Assembly: GCA_033239125.1 (NCBI GenBank)
Contig: BSWB01000001.1
Location: 162,525,481-162,589,480 of the forward strand
Reading direction: 5' to 3'
Origin: Fagopyrum homotropicum
Taxonomy: Eukaryota > Streptophyta > Magnoliopsida > Caryophyllales > Polygonaceae
Length of the DNA: 64,000 nt
Shown here one piece after another: positions 12,399 to 25,724 of this stretch. Both the position numbers and the translations under genes were made by a program. The stretch's first letter is position 1. Each line of letters starts with the position of its first letter. The notes beneath the pieces were generated by a model that saw nothing but the letters and a program-made list of their open reading frames with translations, was not told the origin of the DNA and made no database searches.

Positions 12399-15023
12399 TT
12401 CTTTGATCTCTCAGGCAAAGTAGATAGAGAAACAGACTAGTAATTTGTGACGTTTTGCTATAATATTCTATTATAATTGCTTATTTTTTTTGTTTGTTTT
12501 TTTCTGAGTGATTAAGAGACCAAGATCGTAAAAAGAATTGGCAGGTCTTGATATATAATATGCTGCTTCAAGATTGTAAGAAAGGGATTAAACTGTAACC
12601 TCAAGTGTTATATTTGCTATACTAATAATATAATATATAACCCTCTACAAACCAATGATTAGTGTTATTACTTCCAATGCTAAGACCTTCATGATTTAGG
12701 ACACTGCTCGACGACTTCGATCATCTTGATTCCAATCTTAGCTAGTGATCCAAATCTGCCTGTGTACATTTCATGTGGTTCATGTTAAATGACTCCAATT
12801 GAGTTTGCTTTCTATTCTCATTTTCTATTACATACATGATCATGGAATATGAATTACATCAACTATTGTGTATGTTGACATATCAATCCATTGTTCAACA
12901 CTATGATTTCATGTATTAATTCTCTTCTGACGCACACATGTAGTAGCTTTATAGTAAAAACTAAAAAAATATGAATAATAAAATTTCATAGTTCTCAAGC
13001 TCTCATACACTCAAAAAAAGCAGTCTGCAAAGAGTTGTTAAATGGACAATAACCACTTTTCTGGATCTCGAGGATGAGACAGAGAGTGGGTTAAATGGCC
13101 TAATGGGAATGTGAATGAAGGAGAATTTTTTCTTTTTCTTTTTTCTCTCTTGGGTTTTTTTCCATTTTCAATGTGTAAATCTGGGTTTAAAAAGAGCTAA
13201 GGAGTAGTAGCAGTAGGCATTTTTTTGCATTTGATAGGCTGTTGTTCTTGTCGCTGCTTCGTTGGGCAATCCCACCATCTTCACCAACAGAATTGCTGTC
13301 CAGCAACCAGAAAGTTGCAGAGCTTTCAAAAGGTATATTTTCTCTTCTTTCTTTGCAGATTCCTAATTTATTTTTACTTTTTTACATTTCAATAGAAGAG
13401 CAGGCTGGATTAATTAATTATATATTTAATAATTACAATCCAGACATTACTATATATAGCCTGCTTCTCTATAGCTCAACCAGCTATTGTACCTGTGTTT
13501 CCTTATGTAATAGGGAGTGTTGATTGTATTTATGTTTTTGTAGAGAAGGTTTTTCCATTATCAGCCTGATTGATTTAGATGTGTTGGAAGCTGAGTTCAT
13601 CAGAGAGGTAACTTAATTGTTAGCTGCAGGTTTCCCCTTTCGATTGATCATAATTCATTTGCTGATTACTGTATCCGTATACTGTCATACACATGTGTTC
13701 TTCCATCAAACTATTCATCACACCAACTTGGGAATGATCAATTTGTATAGAAGGGCATGAATTTTAAACCAAAGAAAAAGAAATGTTGAATTTTGCATGA
13801 ATTTGTTACCTCTTTTTTACATTTATAATAAGTTAGTTTATTATTATTATACTGCATATTTTGGATCAAAATGGTTTCCAGCCAAGAGAGAGCTCTATCA
13901 TATGTGTTGAATTTGATTATTTGATTTAAAACTGTTGAAATGCTGATTAACAATCAGTATACATACATGTCTACTAACATCTTCTGTCCATATACATCAT
14001 ATACATGTTAATATTTTACTTCATAACAGACCAAAACCATAATAGAAAATATATGTTTTTGAAAAAAAAGAAAGAAATATATGTCTAGTAGTCTCTTGCC
14101 ATTTAAGCTTAAGTTATTTATTTGATGTTATTGATTCTTGTTATACATAAGGTTTTCAGTAAACAAACTCAAGGAGCAACTATGAGAAGGCTAAATAATG
14201 TGATACTTAGTTACTTACTCGTTTGATTAAGCAGGAGTTTATGATCTACACCAAGCTCAACTTGCTTAAGGAGCAACTATAAATTGAAGACATGGCTTAA
14301 TTTTTCTAGCTGAAGATAATACCTACAGCTCACCAACGGTATGTTTTTCTTAAAGTTAGTTATATGGCAATGATAATGCTACTTTAGGCTACATCGATTC
14401 TCAGTTCAATGGCATAAACAAGCCCTTTCTGAAATCATGTTGGCTTGACATATATAGTATGTATGTATAGACAGCTGCACAATAGAATTTTTGTATGTTC
14501 TTCTCCCTTTGATACTGAATGAAGCTAATTAAGTCGCGTAATCCTACGTGCGTATAGGGTTTGTTCTCAGACTGGATGCTCAAAAACTATTACAATTATC
14601 ATAGTTTTTTTATCCATTGTGTAAGCTGTAAATTTCTCGTTTTATTGATATTTCCCCCCTTGCAATGAAAATTTACCATTCGAAAATAATATATAAAACA
14701 TGTTTACTTTGAATAGAAATCCTATGCAATTGCCCATGTACAATGCATGTTTGTTATGTGCTTATTCGAATTACTTTTAGTGCAAAAAATTATGATTCAC
14801 ATAGATATATATCTTGATATGAACACCAAATCTACAAATTCTCACTGTCATCGTCGATCTCAATCATTATCGATCGAGAAGGCCGGCCTGGAATATACTT
14901 AATTACACCAATAAAAAAAATTCATTCTAGCATGTGTAACATGTGTAAATATAGCAACCATTTTTATTAATCATTTAACCAACCTACTTATATAAAGGTT
15001 TTAACTTTTAAGTAGTATATGCA
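12399..15023. other. 3' flank of the B3 gene and gene-free DNA
   Basis: The first few hundred bases are presumably the 3' UTR, with several AATAA-like words. Around 13240-13340 a short GC-richer block ends in AAAAGGTATATT, a possible exon-donor pair of a non-coding transcript, but no protein similarity was seen. The remainder is AT-rich and unrecognised. Confidence 0.4.
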
Positions 15024-15206
15024 ATCCAAATCTTCTGTCCTTTATGTTGTCCAGCATACTGTCCCTGAATTCCTATTCGTCCACGTGGCCGAAGTTATTT
15101 TTAAAAAGTTGAAGCTTTAATTGCTGGTTTGGTTCAGATATTAAAAATAGGGTTTACGGGACGAATAGGAATTCAGAGACAACATCAGGGACAACCTGAT
15201 TTGGAT
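15024..15206. mobile_element. Small MITE with ~40-bp terminal inverted repeats
   Basis: The left end reads ATCCAAATC... then CTGAATTCCTATTCGTCC; the right end is its near-exact inverse (GGACGAATAGGAATTCAG ... GATTTGGAT). The whole 183-bp unit folds back, with a short central spacer. No transposase is encoded. The superfamily could not be assigned because no target duplication was clear. Confidence 0.7.
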
Positions 15207-16422
15207 GTATCAAGAGTTACCAAAGACTAAAGCCAAATGAAACAACATTAACCATACAAATATGTGTGATTAAATTCACTCCACAAAATCCAATCACATT
15301 CATAACTCAAGAAGAAAACATGTTAAAGTAGAAATAATAGGTCAACAACCACCAAATGATTAATCCATATCTACAATACATGTGGAGTAGAGCCACCAAA
15401 ATTGCGGTGGACGGTGGTGGTGCCCATGGCGGCTGCAGCCAAGCCCAACCAGTCAAACTTCCCGGCTCTATATAAACTATACAAATATATATATATCATA
15501 ATACTTTTTCTTCAAAAGCTTTCTATTTCACTTTATGCAATATCCTTAGTTTCACCATAACATCTTATTTTCAAAGTACATACAATGACAACACATTGAT
15601 CAACTAAAACGTACACAATATTCCAATCCATCAAGATCAACACCCATAGAATTAGGTTTAGGTTTCCCATCTACGAAACCGAAAGGAACCCGATTCATCA
15701 ATACGTTCTTGCGTAATGCTTACGCTTCATCCCTTTTCCTTATTTGATTAAGTTCAGTTCTCTTCAAACCCGCCAATTCATTCCTAATGTATGATATTGT
15801 ACTGCTCGTTCATCAATTTTTGCTCGATGAGATCACTGCATTTGATCCAATAGAGGGGACCAATGATGGGCACATTCTGTGTTCTAGCTCGTGAGTTGTG
15901 ATGATCTATATATATATATATAGACTGTGGGAGAAATTAAAAGTCTGGCTAATGATCGAGGTTGCAGCAGACAACCATAACGAAACACTGTTTCTTGCTT
16001 GTATAGATTTCCATATATCACTCTCACTTTCCTTGTTTGTTCACTGTAGCATTCAACTCTTTTCTTCTCTGTTAATCCACTAAAAACTTACCTTTTTCCT
16101 GCACTCCTTTCTCCCTTCTTTGATATTGAGACAGACAAGAGAATGTATGAAACGGATCGGATACTTATATCAACCCAACCTAAAAGATTCCCCAAGAAAA
16201 CTCAAACTATAACCATATTCTCATTATGTTAGTTGAAAATAAACCGGGTTGAGATCTGGTTAATCTATGGTGTAGCGTCTAGGGTTTCAAATATTCTTAT
16301 AGATCTAGTTTTGGTGAAATTGCATTTCAAATCAAAGGTTATGGTTAACCTCAATCTTTCTTTTTTTTAAAATTAGGGTTTGTTTGTTTATGAGAAAAAT
16401 CTAGTGAAGTTAAGATAAACTC
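15207..16422. other. Gene-free DNA with an isolated TATA-like block
   Basis: A GC-richer patch (about 15390-15465) precedes CTCTATATAAACTA near 15466, which could be a core promoter, but no coding frame follows on +. Nothing else was recognised. Confidence 0.3.
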
Positions 16423-16866
16423 TATAGTTTCATTTCAAACTCACATAGTCGATACGGAAATGTATGTTTAACAAAACAAACCAAACAAAAAGACGACTTA
16501 CGTACGTACGGAATGAGCTAGGTATAAGTCAATAGTATAAATTAGGTCATCGAAAGAAGAGTAAGTTATTGGATGTACCGGAAAACACCAAAGGAAACGA
16601 AACCAAAGAAGACTCGAGTACAATTTAAGAAAAACTCCATTGAAACGTACACAACTTAACCTATATAGTTTCACTTCAAGCCCACATAGGTTATATGGAA
16701 ATGTACATGTAACAAAACGAACCAAACAAAAAGACGACGTAAGAAACGTATAAGTCAAAAATGTATTTGGCAACGAAATAAGAGCAAGTAAGGCATTGGA
16801 TGTACCGGAAAACACCAAAGGAAACGAGACGAAAGAAGATTTAGCTTGTAACAAAACGAACCAAAG
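16423..16866. repeat. Tandem duplication, ~227-241 bp unit
   Basis: Two diverged copies (about 16423-16660 and 16663-16850) share ACCAAACAAAAAGACGAC (offset 241) and GGATGTACCGGAAAACACCA (offset 227), and a third partial copy starts near 16850. The spacing difference shows small indels. The long minus-strand frame across it (16498-16956) arises from the repeat and has no recognised domain. Confidence 0.75.
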
Positions 16867-17999
16867 TATAAGTAACAAATATAAATGTATAGGTAAGTCA
16901 ATAAGTGTTTGGAAGCGCTGAGAATCATTCCAGGTAACGGAATGGTTTCGAATCAATCAAAAACTATGTTTGGTTAGAGGTCTTGAAAGTAATACATTCA
17001 TTTTCATTTCCTTTCTTTACCCTTAACCGATTTCCACCACTTCAAAACAGCAAAAAGAAAGTAAACGAAAGAGAAGAAATTGAAAAGGCAGAAATGGGTA
17101 AAGACAGAGCTAACGTGGAATATTATGGGGAGGGTGCATGGGAAGAATTGAGTCCCCACCCTAAGGTATAGAGGGGTACATGCTACTGTAGTAGATTAGG
17201 GCTCCTATGGATTTATATATGTAGGCGTAATCAATGACGACAGTCATTTTTATGCTACCCAAGTTGCCAGATTTTTTGGGCAAATAAAAGTATATTTTGG
17301 GACGGCTTTTTTTTAATTTTAATTTTATTTTATTTAGGGTTTAATTATATAATTGAATACTGTATAAATTATATAAAGAGAGAATGGAGAAAGCCAAATA
17401 TGGAAACAGTGAAGAAAGAAGGAGGCGTGCAGTGCTCTCTCTCTCTTTCACATGCATTCTCTAGCTAGGGCTTTTTTTGATTTTTGCATGGATGTTGGAC
17501 CACGTTGTCTAATATTATTATTATGTTTTATTTTTAATATATTATGACATAATTATGTAATATATGAAGGTTTAGTGAAGACAAATTTTGTGGGTATTTA
17601 TTTGTTTGTTTTTATTGGTTTTTTATTTGATTTTATAATATAAAATATTTAAACGTTTTAGGTGCATTGTGTTTTATCTAATGAGTATGATTTAAGATAA
17701 TAAAAACTATTAATATTGTATGGTTTTGTTGAGAATTACTTAGTTGACAAGTTGTGGGTGTTTTAAATTTTGGTTAAATTACTTGATTTATTGAACAAGG
17801 CTATGTTTATTGAGAAGTTGAAGGGTAACTAATTAAACAATTATGTACGTGTAATGGTGAATAAGTCATCGATTGAGTAGGTTAAATAATGTGAGGGTTC
17901 CGGTATATTTGTGTTTCGTGAGGGTTCCGGTATACAAGCAACATGTTTAGGAGCTTAATATATATGTTCGACAAAAGAAATAAAAAAAAAAGTCATATA

Positions 18000-18004
<5 letters not shown>
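16867..18004. other. Gene-free AT-rich DNA
   Basis: A frame at 16983-17171 was considered but has no recognisable similarity. A CT-rich run occurs near 17440. Nothing further is supported. Confidence 0.4.

Positions 18005-18055
<51 letters not shown>
18005..18055. repeat. (TA)n microsatellite
   Basis: About 25 uninterrupted TA units, directly abutting the MITE that starts at 18056. Confidence 0.95.
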
Positions 18056-18058
<3 letters not shown>

Positions 18059-18306
18059 GGTGTGGTTTCCATGAGAACACCCCTAACGTGTATACATGAG
18101 AATAATCGTACACCGTTGGATGGTGAGTATTAAGGGTTGAGATTTAGAGTAGATTTTATAATTAATAATAACTACGAATAATAATAATTAGGAATCCAAC
18201 AATAACTACGAATAATCCACTCAAACAACAATAACTACGAATAATACATTAAACGATATGATACCTTCGTAACAAAACTAATAATAATTACGAATCTGTT
18301 CTCATG
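18056..18306 (-). mobile_element. Microsatellite-associated MITE, truncated copy
   Basis: Starts GAGGGTGTGGTTTCCATGAG and continues with CACCCCTAACGTG, CACCGTTGGATG and three blocks of AACAATAACTACGAATAAT. This is the inverse of the complete copy at 26689-26972. The far terminal repeat is lost after TTCTCATG at 18306, and no second (TA)n tract follows, so this copy is truncated. Confidence 0.75.
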
Positions 18307-19229
18307 ATTACACGATAATCAATATGAGATATTCCTTTTTCCTTACCATTTTTCGAAGTGTGCGATGACAAAGTAATATTTGTGTTTCTTGACCTAGTTT
18401 TTATGTTTTCTTTATGTATTCGTTTTGGTTGTTATTGGAAGATATGCAATCATAAGAAGATATGCAATATTATAAGAAGATATGCAATATTATAATTAGA
18501 GAAGTTACCGTATTATTTTAGAATAGTTTTTATTTTATGTTATTTTATGTAATCTTTATTATTCTCCTCAAACCCTATAAATAGAGTGACAATAAACTCG
18601 TAAAAAGTGTGGTTCTACCTCCACCGTTTGTGTGGTCATCCTCCACCAAAATCTATCAGTTGTGGATATTGATTTTGTGTATTCTAAGATCATCCACAAA
18701 GAATAACTTTAGAGTTTTTAAGTTTTATTTTTTATTTCAGCGAAAATGTTCTAATGCAAGAACATGTTTTGTAAGATAAATAATTTTATTTTAAATTTCT
18801 GAATAATATCTCCTCCTTTTTTTAATTTTTTTTATGTATTGGATAAGAAACTCTAGAGTTCTCGTGACTTAAGCTAATTTAAAATTTCTTAATTTGGCAC
18901 CTTCAACTTCCTCCTATGATCCTACATTTTTGTTTGGGGATATCTTTATGTAAAGCTGAATTTGGATTCTAGCTCTTGTGACTTATGCTAGTTGGGAAGA
19001 AATTGGTTCTTTGTGCTTTTAAATTTTAATTCTTGTGTGATGGTTCTTTCTTACTTGTCTTCTTTGCTAGGGCTTCGACCTCATGTAAAATTTTGAGCAT
19101 GTCTTAGCCATGCTACTACATTACACTCAAGTAACTTGTCTAGTATAAGGTCGGTGAGAAATATATTTATCGCACAAACTTAGAGAAATGAGGATTAATA
19201 TCCTTATCGGCAAAAAAATGGGAGGTTTC

Positions 19230-19793
19230 GATTGAGTTTTTTTTGTCTATATTTTCAGAAAAGTTAATGGTGTCGCGAACAAGCTTGTCACACTAGCCAC
19301 TCATCCCATACCACCGTTCTAGCAACTTCTGCGTTAATCGGAAATGATGATCTAGAATCGTGTACTTCTATTTGTAAATAGTCTTTTTTATCCTTGTATC
19401 GGAAAAAAAATGTTGGGTGTGTTTAGTCAGAAAGGATGAATCGAGTTTTAAGAATGAAATATATCATTTTTTTTCAACCACGGTGAACTTAGCGGTCCCG
19501 GTCCATTCAGTTGAAGCTCATCAACCCATAATTCTCTCTATAAGGCTAGAGATTTCGGCCAAATTTCAACTTTTTCGAACAGAGTCAGAGTATCTCAGCT
19601 AACATAACATTCCTATAATATTATTTTAGCCAAACGAGCCGAGTATCGACATGTTCAAGCATGATTTTTTTTATAAACGACTCGAGCCTAAATTTCATTC
19701 GAGTTATAAAATGTATTCGTATTCGGCCTGTTTACAAAACAACCGAGTTTTTTACGAGCCAAGTAGCTCGTCTCATCCAACAACCCTACCAAT
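19230..19793. repeat. hAT-like repeat end with CGAG words
   Basis: CGAG/CTCG words in partly inverted order (about 19640-19780) end in CCAACAACCCTA at 19793, matching the CA(N)CCCTA terminus of other elements in this window. The left terminus and the 8-bp duplication were not found; the left coordinate is approximate. Confidence 0.35.
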
Positions 19794-19999
19794 ACCATAT
19801 TTTTGTATGAGGTCGGATATTTTAGACCGATTTCAATCCTTTCATCCCTTACCGAACGGACCCGACTCGACCCACAATACATAGTTGTGTAAAAGGGATT
19901 ACACGAGTAACACAACTAATTGATTAAAATATGGGCATTGTAGAAAATATTAGGAGAAATAGTGTGCTGTCTCTCTTTACAACATATAGGTAGATTAGG

Positions 20000-21988
20000 T
20001 GTATGCAGAGAGATTTGTTGCATAACTAAATACAAGTGAAAGAGATCGATCAAGATCGATTTAAACAGATGTCTGTGTTATTTAGTGATGTTTAAAAATT
20101 TTTCATGATCAGCCTGCCACCTTCATCAGTACTAAAAAGTTGACATTTGCATACATACAAATAGGTGTAGACAAACATATCTCATTATGATAAATGGTTT
20201 ATAATTGTAAGCAAATCAAAAATATTGCAAAGCCCTCATTAATTATCAACTGTAATTTTCTGCTCATTATGTACTGTAATTTTCTATCCATAACAGAAAT
20301 AAAAAGCACAAACAAATTACAAAAAAATATAATTATTAAGGTATGATATAAAACGAGTCATTATAAAATATTATCTTATTTAAAATTGGTTTGTTTTATT
20401 TAAATGTAAACTATTTATAAACAAGATTTTTTTCTAGGGCAGGGTTCGTATATGAATCACTTATTCCGGTACAGAGGTACGAAACGTTGTACTAACATGT
20501 CTTTTATTTTTCTTCTGACGGACACTTTTTTGTTCAAATTTTTTTTTGTACAATTCGTTCAAATTTCTCGTTCTATTAAGTCAAATTATTTGTACTAATG
20601 GTCCAAACATTTTTAAATTTTTTATAAGTTTAAAATAAAGTATGAACAAATAATATAAAATATTTTAACTAATTTTTTCGAATTACAATGCCATCTCATT
20701 CCATATTGTTTACACTAACGATAAAAAAAAATCTTAATTACCTAGATAATTTTTTTCGTTCAAATTTATCCCTCCGCACCTCCATACCTGATGAACCTGT
20801 TTTACCTGAATCAATCTCATTATTTTTACACTAATAATGTGTAAAATGATACGATACTTTTTATATTCTTTCGAGATAAAATATAAAAAAAAAATCTTAA
20901 ATTCAATAGATAATAATTAAATAAAAATATACCAATCAACTTGTTTATTATTGCTTTTGAAACTATGTTTTTAGTTGAATGTACTTTCAAAAGTTACAAT
21001 AATCAACCTTATAAAAAAGAGGGAGATTGGAAGATAAAACTTATATGTATTGTAGACTGAAATTTCATACTTCATTTAAACTATACATTTTGTAACTATA
21101 CATTTTGTAACTATTGTATGAAAATAAAACTTATATGTATTGTAGACTGAAATTAATGAGATTGTGTCGTATACAAAAATGCGTACTAACTACTCTTTTT
21201 TTTAAATACTTTAAAAAATAATTAACTGCTTTATTTCTTTAATGATAGAAATGTTATACGACATGTTCAAGCTCCGGTCGTTTACAAACAAGTCTAGTTT
21301 GAACCTAAATTTTTTACGAGTTTTAAAATGTGTTTATATTCAACTCATTTAGAAACTGAACGAATTTGACCCGAGTCAAGTAACTCGACTAAAATAATGA
21401 TCTTATAGTGTTATTTTCGTCAAATGAGTCGAGCTTTATCTAAACAAGTCAAGCATTGTCATGCTCAAGCTCAGCTTGTTTATAAACGGATCGAGTCCGA
21501 GCCGAACCTAAATTTTATAGTTGCATGTGTTCATATTTAGCTCCTCTAGAAAACGAGCGATTTCGAACTGAGCTTTTGACGAACCTAATAGCTTGTCTTG
21601 TATAACTCATCTTACCGATTGATTTTATAAAACCTCAATACACTTACGTATTAAACTCGAGACTCAACACGTTCAAACTTACGATAAAACCTCACCTCAT
21701 ACTAAAATCCTTGACTAAAGTCATTCCGATTCTCCAAAAATATTCTTGTCCACATTATTTTTTGTCACTAGCTCAGCTACGTAGCTACCTAGATTTATCA
21801 ACAACTACAGTATTATTTATATTTATTATCCTTATGAGTTTGTTTTATGATTCAAAAATTGACTAAGTGTTGCTTTATTGGTCAGACTCAAACTTGGCTA
21901 ATGAAGCATTGACACCCAACTCCTGCAAGTCTGTCCAAAAGATGTATATGTCATGTGTCGTGTCTTATAATCACCATGTGTGCATATT
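20000..21988. other. Gene-free DNA with minor repeats
   Basis: A 29-bp word (AAAACTTATATGTATTGTAG...) is duplicated at 21036 and 21126, with a small internal tandem (CTATACATTTTGTAA twice). From 21240 to 21640 the sequence is rich in CGAG/CTCG words like other hAT-type debris. No coding region was recognised. Confidence 0.4.
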
Positions 21989-22005
21989 AACAAATCCTGA
22001 AACTT
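21989..22005. repeat. LINE target-site duplication, left copy
   Basis: AACAAATCCTGAAACTT, identical to 25145-25161 on the other side of the LINE. Confidence 0.95.
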
Positions 22006-25000
22006 GTGGGATTTTAATGTGACCTTATCCCCTGACGAGAAAATTTCCAACAGCCATCACAACTTCACCCAGGCCTCTGATGAGATCGAATCCTGCTTTG
22101 TGCAAAATGGCATATCCGACCTACCATTCTCTGGCTGCAAGTTCACCTGGACCAATAAGCAAACGGTGAATCGTATATGGAGCAAATTAGATCGCATCAT
22201 TTCTAACAATGCATGGACCGCAGCCTTCCCTAACTTTCATGCTCACTTTGGTGTCGCGGACATCTCCGACCACTCTCCTGCACTGCTTTTCACCGAGCAA
22301 TCTTCCCCTCGGAGATCCTTCCCCTTCCGCTTCAACAACTTGTGGGCCAAACATGAGAACTTTGGTGACACTGTTAGAGATGCCTGGAATGCTGATGTTC
22401 AGGGGAACCCCATGTTCAGGCTCACAAAGAAGCTACGGATCCTCAAGCCCTTCCTCAAGAAATTCCCCAGTGTCAAGTTCGAGGAGCTTCACTCTAACAT
22501 TGACGAAAGCCACAGACGTCTTGAGGACGTGCAAACCAAACTGCAGTCAGATCCCCTCAATACTGAATTGCTCGAGATGGATAGGGAGATCTCTCTTTCC
22601 CTCAAAGGTCATCACTCCAGGCTACAACAGATGCTGGCCCAACTCTCTAAAGAGAACTGGACCAAATACGGAGACCAGTGTGCATCTTACTTCTTCAAGG
22701 GTGTCAAGATGCGTCGATGTTCGAACCTCATCACTGCAATTAGAGGCCCCAATGGAGAGACTGCCTATGAGGCCGATACTATTGGTGAAATGCTGGTTAA
22801 TCACTTCAGATCAATTCTCAATCCACAACTCACCTCCTCCAGTAGAAATTACCCCCCATTAAACCTGCCTACCCTCAACACTGCTGAGGTTGCCACGTTA
22901 TCTGAACCCGTCACGCCTGAAGAGATCAAACTTGCCCTCTTCAGTATAGCAAACAACAAAGCCCCAGGGCCCGATGGCTTCAACTCTCTTTTCTTTAAGG
23001 AAGCCTGGAATATCATTCACCATGACTACACTCTCGCAATCCAGGATTTTTTCGTCAACAAGCGACTGCTCAAGCAGGTTAATCACACCACCATCTCCCT
23101 GATTGCAAAGCATGACAATCCCATCACCCCTTCGGACTTTAGACCCATTTCCTGCTGCAATACAACCTACAAGACCATATCCAAGATCATTGCCAGACGA
23201 TTAAACACCATCCTCCCTAGCATCATAAGCCCCAATCAAAGCGCTTTCGTCTCAAAGAGGTCCATTAAGCATAATGTGCTGTTGTGCCAGGAGCTCCTTC
23301 ACAAGTATGGGAGAAAACATATTTCTCCTAGGGTTGCTATGAAAGTCGACATCTCCAAAGCATTTGATTCAGTGAGTCATGAGTTCCTGCTGCACTGCCT
23401 TCGATCGATGAAATTCCCAGAGTCCTTTATCTGCCTGATTAGTGAATGCATCGGCACAGCCTCCTATTCAATTAATGTAAATGGCGAGCTCAAAGGCCAC
23501 TTTAAAGGCTCTCGGGGTCTCCGGCAGGGATGCCTGCTCTCTCCGCCGCTCTTTGCCATCGCTATGGAGTTTCTATCAAGGCTGATTACTGAGAGAACCG
23601 CTAATCCGGATTTTAACTTCCACCCCAAGTGTGCTTCGCCTGCTATATCCCATCTGGCCTTTGCGGATGATCTCCTCCTTCTGTGTCGAGGAGACGCCAG
23701 GTCTATCTCTATCCTCATTGATGCCCTTAACGAATTCGGCGTCTGTTCCGGCCTCGTTATCAACCCTACCAAATCCCATATCTTCACTGGTGGCCTGAAT
23801 CGTGTTGAGATCGATAATGTGGTCCGTCTTACTGGCATGGAGCTTGGGTCTCTTCCTTTCCCTTACCTTGGGGTCCCTATCGGAAGTAAGCGGTTAATGA
23901 TTAGCGACTTTCTCCCACTGATTCACAAGATCACGCGGCGTATCCACTCCTGGGGTGCCAAAACCCTCTCCTACGCTGGTCGCGCCCAACTTGTCAAAAC
24001 AATCCTCTACTCGGCAAGCCAATACTGGTGCTCCTTGTTCTTCATCCCAGCAAACGTTATCAGTACAGTCAATGGGCTCATGAGATCATACCTTTGGTCT
24101 GGCATTGCAACTAGCAGGAGAGCCTTAGTGGCGTGGGAGTCCATTTGTCCCCCTAAATCGGCAGGGGGGCTGGGTTTCCCTGATCTTGGCACCAAGAACA
24201 AGGTCGCCCTCTCTAGCCTCCTATTTGACCTTGATCGTGATCGCCCTAGTATTTGGAAGTCCTGGATCGCTAAAAATATGTTCAAAAGGGATGATTGCAT
24301 CTGGAATTGCGCTCCTAGAGCTGCTAATTCGCAATTTTGGAAATCTCTCCTTGGCATCAGAGATGATCTCGTCAACCATGCTCCTGGTACTCCCCTGAAT
24401 GCCAATGTCGTCAATCCGGATGGCTCCTTCGCTAGGTCGAAGATCTATGAACATTTTAGACCTTCCCCCCATGTTCCTCACCCCACCCCTTTCAAAGCTA
24501 TCTGGCTCCCGTCCAACCCCCCAAAACTTCCTATATCGCCTGGCTTGCTGCCCTCAACCGCCTCCCCACTCTCGCCAAGATCCGGGTTTGGAACCTCACC
24601 AATGACGATACTTGTAAGCTATGCAACACTGCTCCCGAAGACGGCAATCACCTCTGGAATCTTTGCAGCTATAGCGTCCTGGTGCTGGACATTGTCTCCC
24701 GCTGGCTGAACATTCCCCACCCAGCCCCTTTCCTCGACGACGTTTGGGCCTGGATGTCTTCTTGGTCCAGAAAGAAGGCCCTACCACTGGATAGTGCAAA
24801 GATTGCTACTATCGTTGCCTTCGTATACTACATTTGGGGCGCTAGAAACAAACTTCTCTACAACCACGTCTTCACCCCACCTATTGAGTGTGCTTTGATG
24901 ATCATCAGGAGCGTTAAGTCGCATTTCACCCACAACTGGAGGGATAGATCGGCCCTCACCCGTGACATGGCTTCCGCCCTTAACATTGCTCTTCATCCCG

Positions 25001-25144
25001 CCTAATTCCCCTCAATTTGATCGTGTTTTCTCCCTCACCCTTGCTGTTGTACTTCGTTGGAATGTGGTCTGTGTTTGTACTGTATGATGGTTGTAACCTT
25101 CCCCCTTTCCCTTTCTAATACAATTAAACTTTCAAAAAAAAAAA
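22006..25144 (+). mobile_element. 5'-truncated L1-type LINE with poly(A) tail
   Basis: A 3.1-kb non-LTR retrotransposon inserted by target-primed reverse transcription: 5' truncated, ending in poly(A) (about 25133-25146), and bounded by perfect 17-bp direct repeats. The 5' end starts inside the endonuclease domain, at the conserved G-DFN residues, so the front of the endonuclease and any ORF1 are missing. Truncation means this copy cannot move on its own. Perfect duplications and a nearly open frame indicate a recent insertion. Confidence 0.95.
22007..25005 (+). pseudogene. LINE ORF2 remnant: endonuclease tail, reverse transcriptase, zf-RVT
   Basis: The frame runs open from the truncated end for about 900 codons. 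An endonuclease tail (WDFN..., later ISDHSPALL) is followed by a reverse transcriptase with RQGCLLSPPLFAIAMEFLSR and the catalytic FADD at 23660-23671. After a slip in the C/A run near 24516-24526 the protein continues in another frame with the zf-RVT domain (CKLCNTAPEDGNHLW) to the stop at 25005. Apparent starts near 22004 are created by the target-site duplication and are not real. RT-encoding LINE proteins normally also carry the complete endonuclease, which is missing here. Only this one frameshift was recognised after the truncation point. Confidence 0.9.
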
Positions 25145-25161
25145 AACAAATCCTGAAACTT
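25145..25161. repeat. LINE target-site duplication, right copy
   Basis: Identical to 21989-22005 and starts within the last A residues of the tail. Confidence 0.95.
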
Positions 25162-25724
25162 TTTAACTGACTTTTGGAAAAACTTTAGGGCCAGTTTAGT
25201 TTTAACTTCGGAATTGGAAACGAAATGGAAACGAATCTAGTCCATATGTATACTATTGTTCATGAAAATTTGGGGAATCATTCTTTGTGGTTTGAAAGAA
25301 TTGAAGCAGAGTTTGCATTAATCCACAAGGAATGATTCCATAAAATTTCACGAATAAGAATATATATGGACTAAATTCGTTTTCATTACGTTTCCGGAGT
25401 TGGAACCAAACGGGCCCTTAATGTTTTAATGTGCCGAATTTCGGCATAATATGCGCATGTACCACACACACTACCTCAGTTTGTAATTTGTCGAACTTTC
25501 ATATGTTATATATATATCGGAGCGGTCCTTTTCCGAGTCTTATCTTGGTAGGTCGGTCTCAAGACATTGATAAATTATTTGGATTATATTTGTCTCGTAT
25601 TACTCACTTTGTTGGTTTATTTTAAGACATTTCGTCAAGTTTTAATTGATTTAGGCTACTGTACTTGAGAGACATCTCCACATCAATTGTAAAGTTGGTG
25701 TGTTGTTCACTTGTTCTATTGTCA

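Noticed and set aside
15820..15890. Candidate microRNA precursor downstream of an orphan TATA
   Set aside because: No stable stem was found by eye and none of the conserved plant miRNA sequences I know is present.
16498..16956. 152-codon minus-strand frame
   Set aside because: It lies across a diverged tandem repeat, and the hydrophobic residues come from AT-rich composition.
22004..22009. Start codon of the LINE reading frame
   Set aside because: The apparent start is made by the target-site duplication joined to a truncated endonuclease domain.
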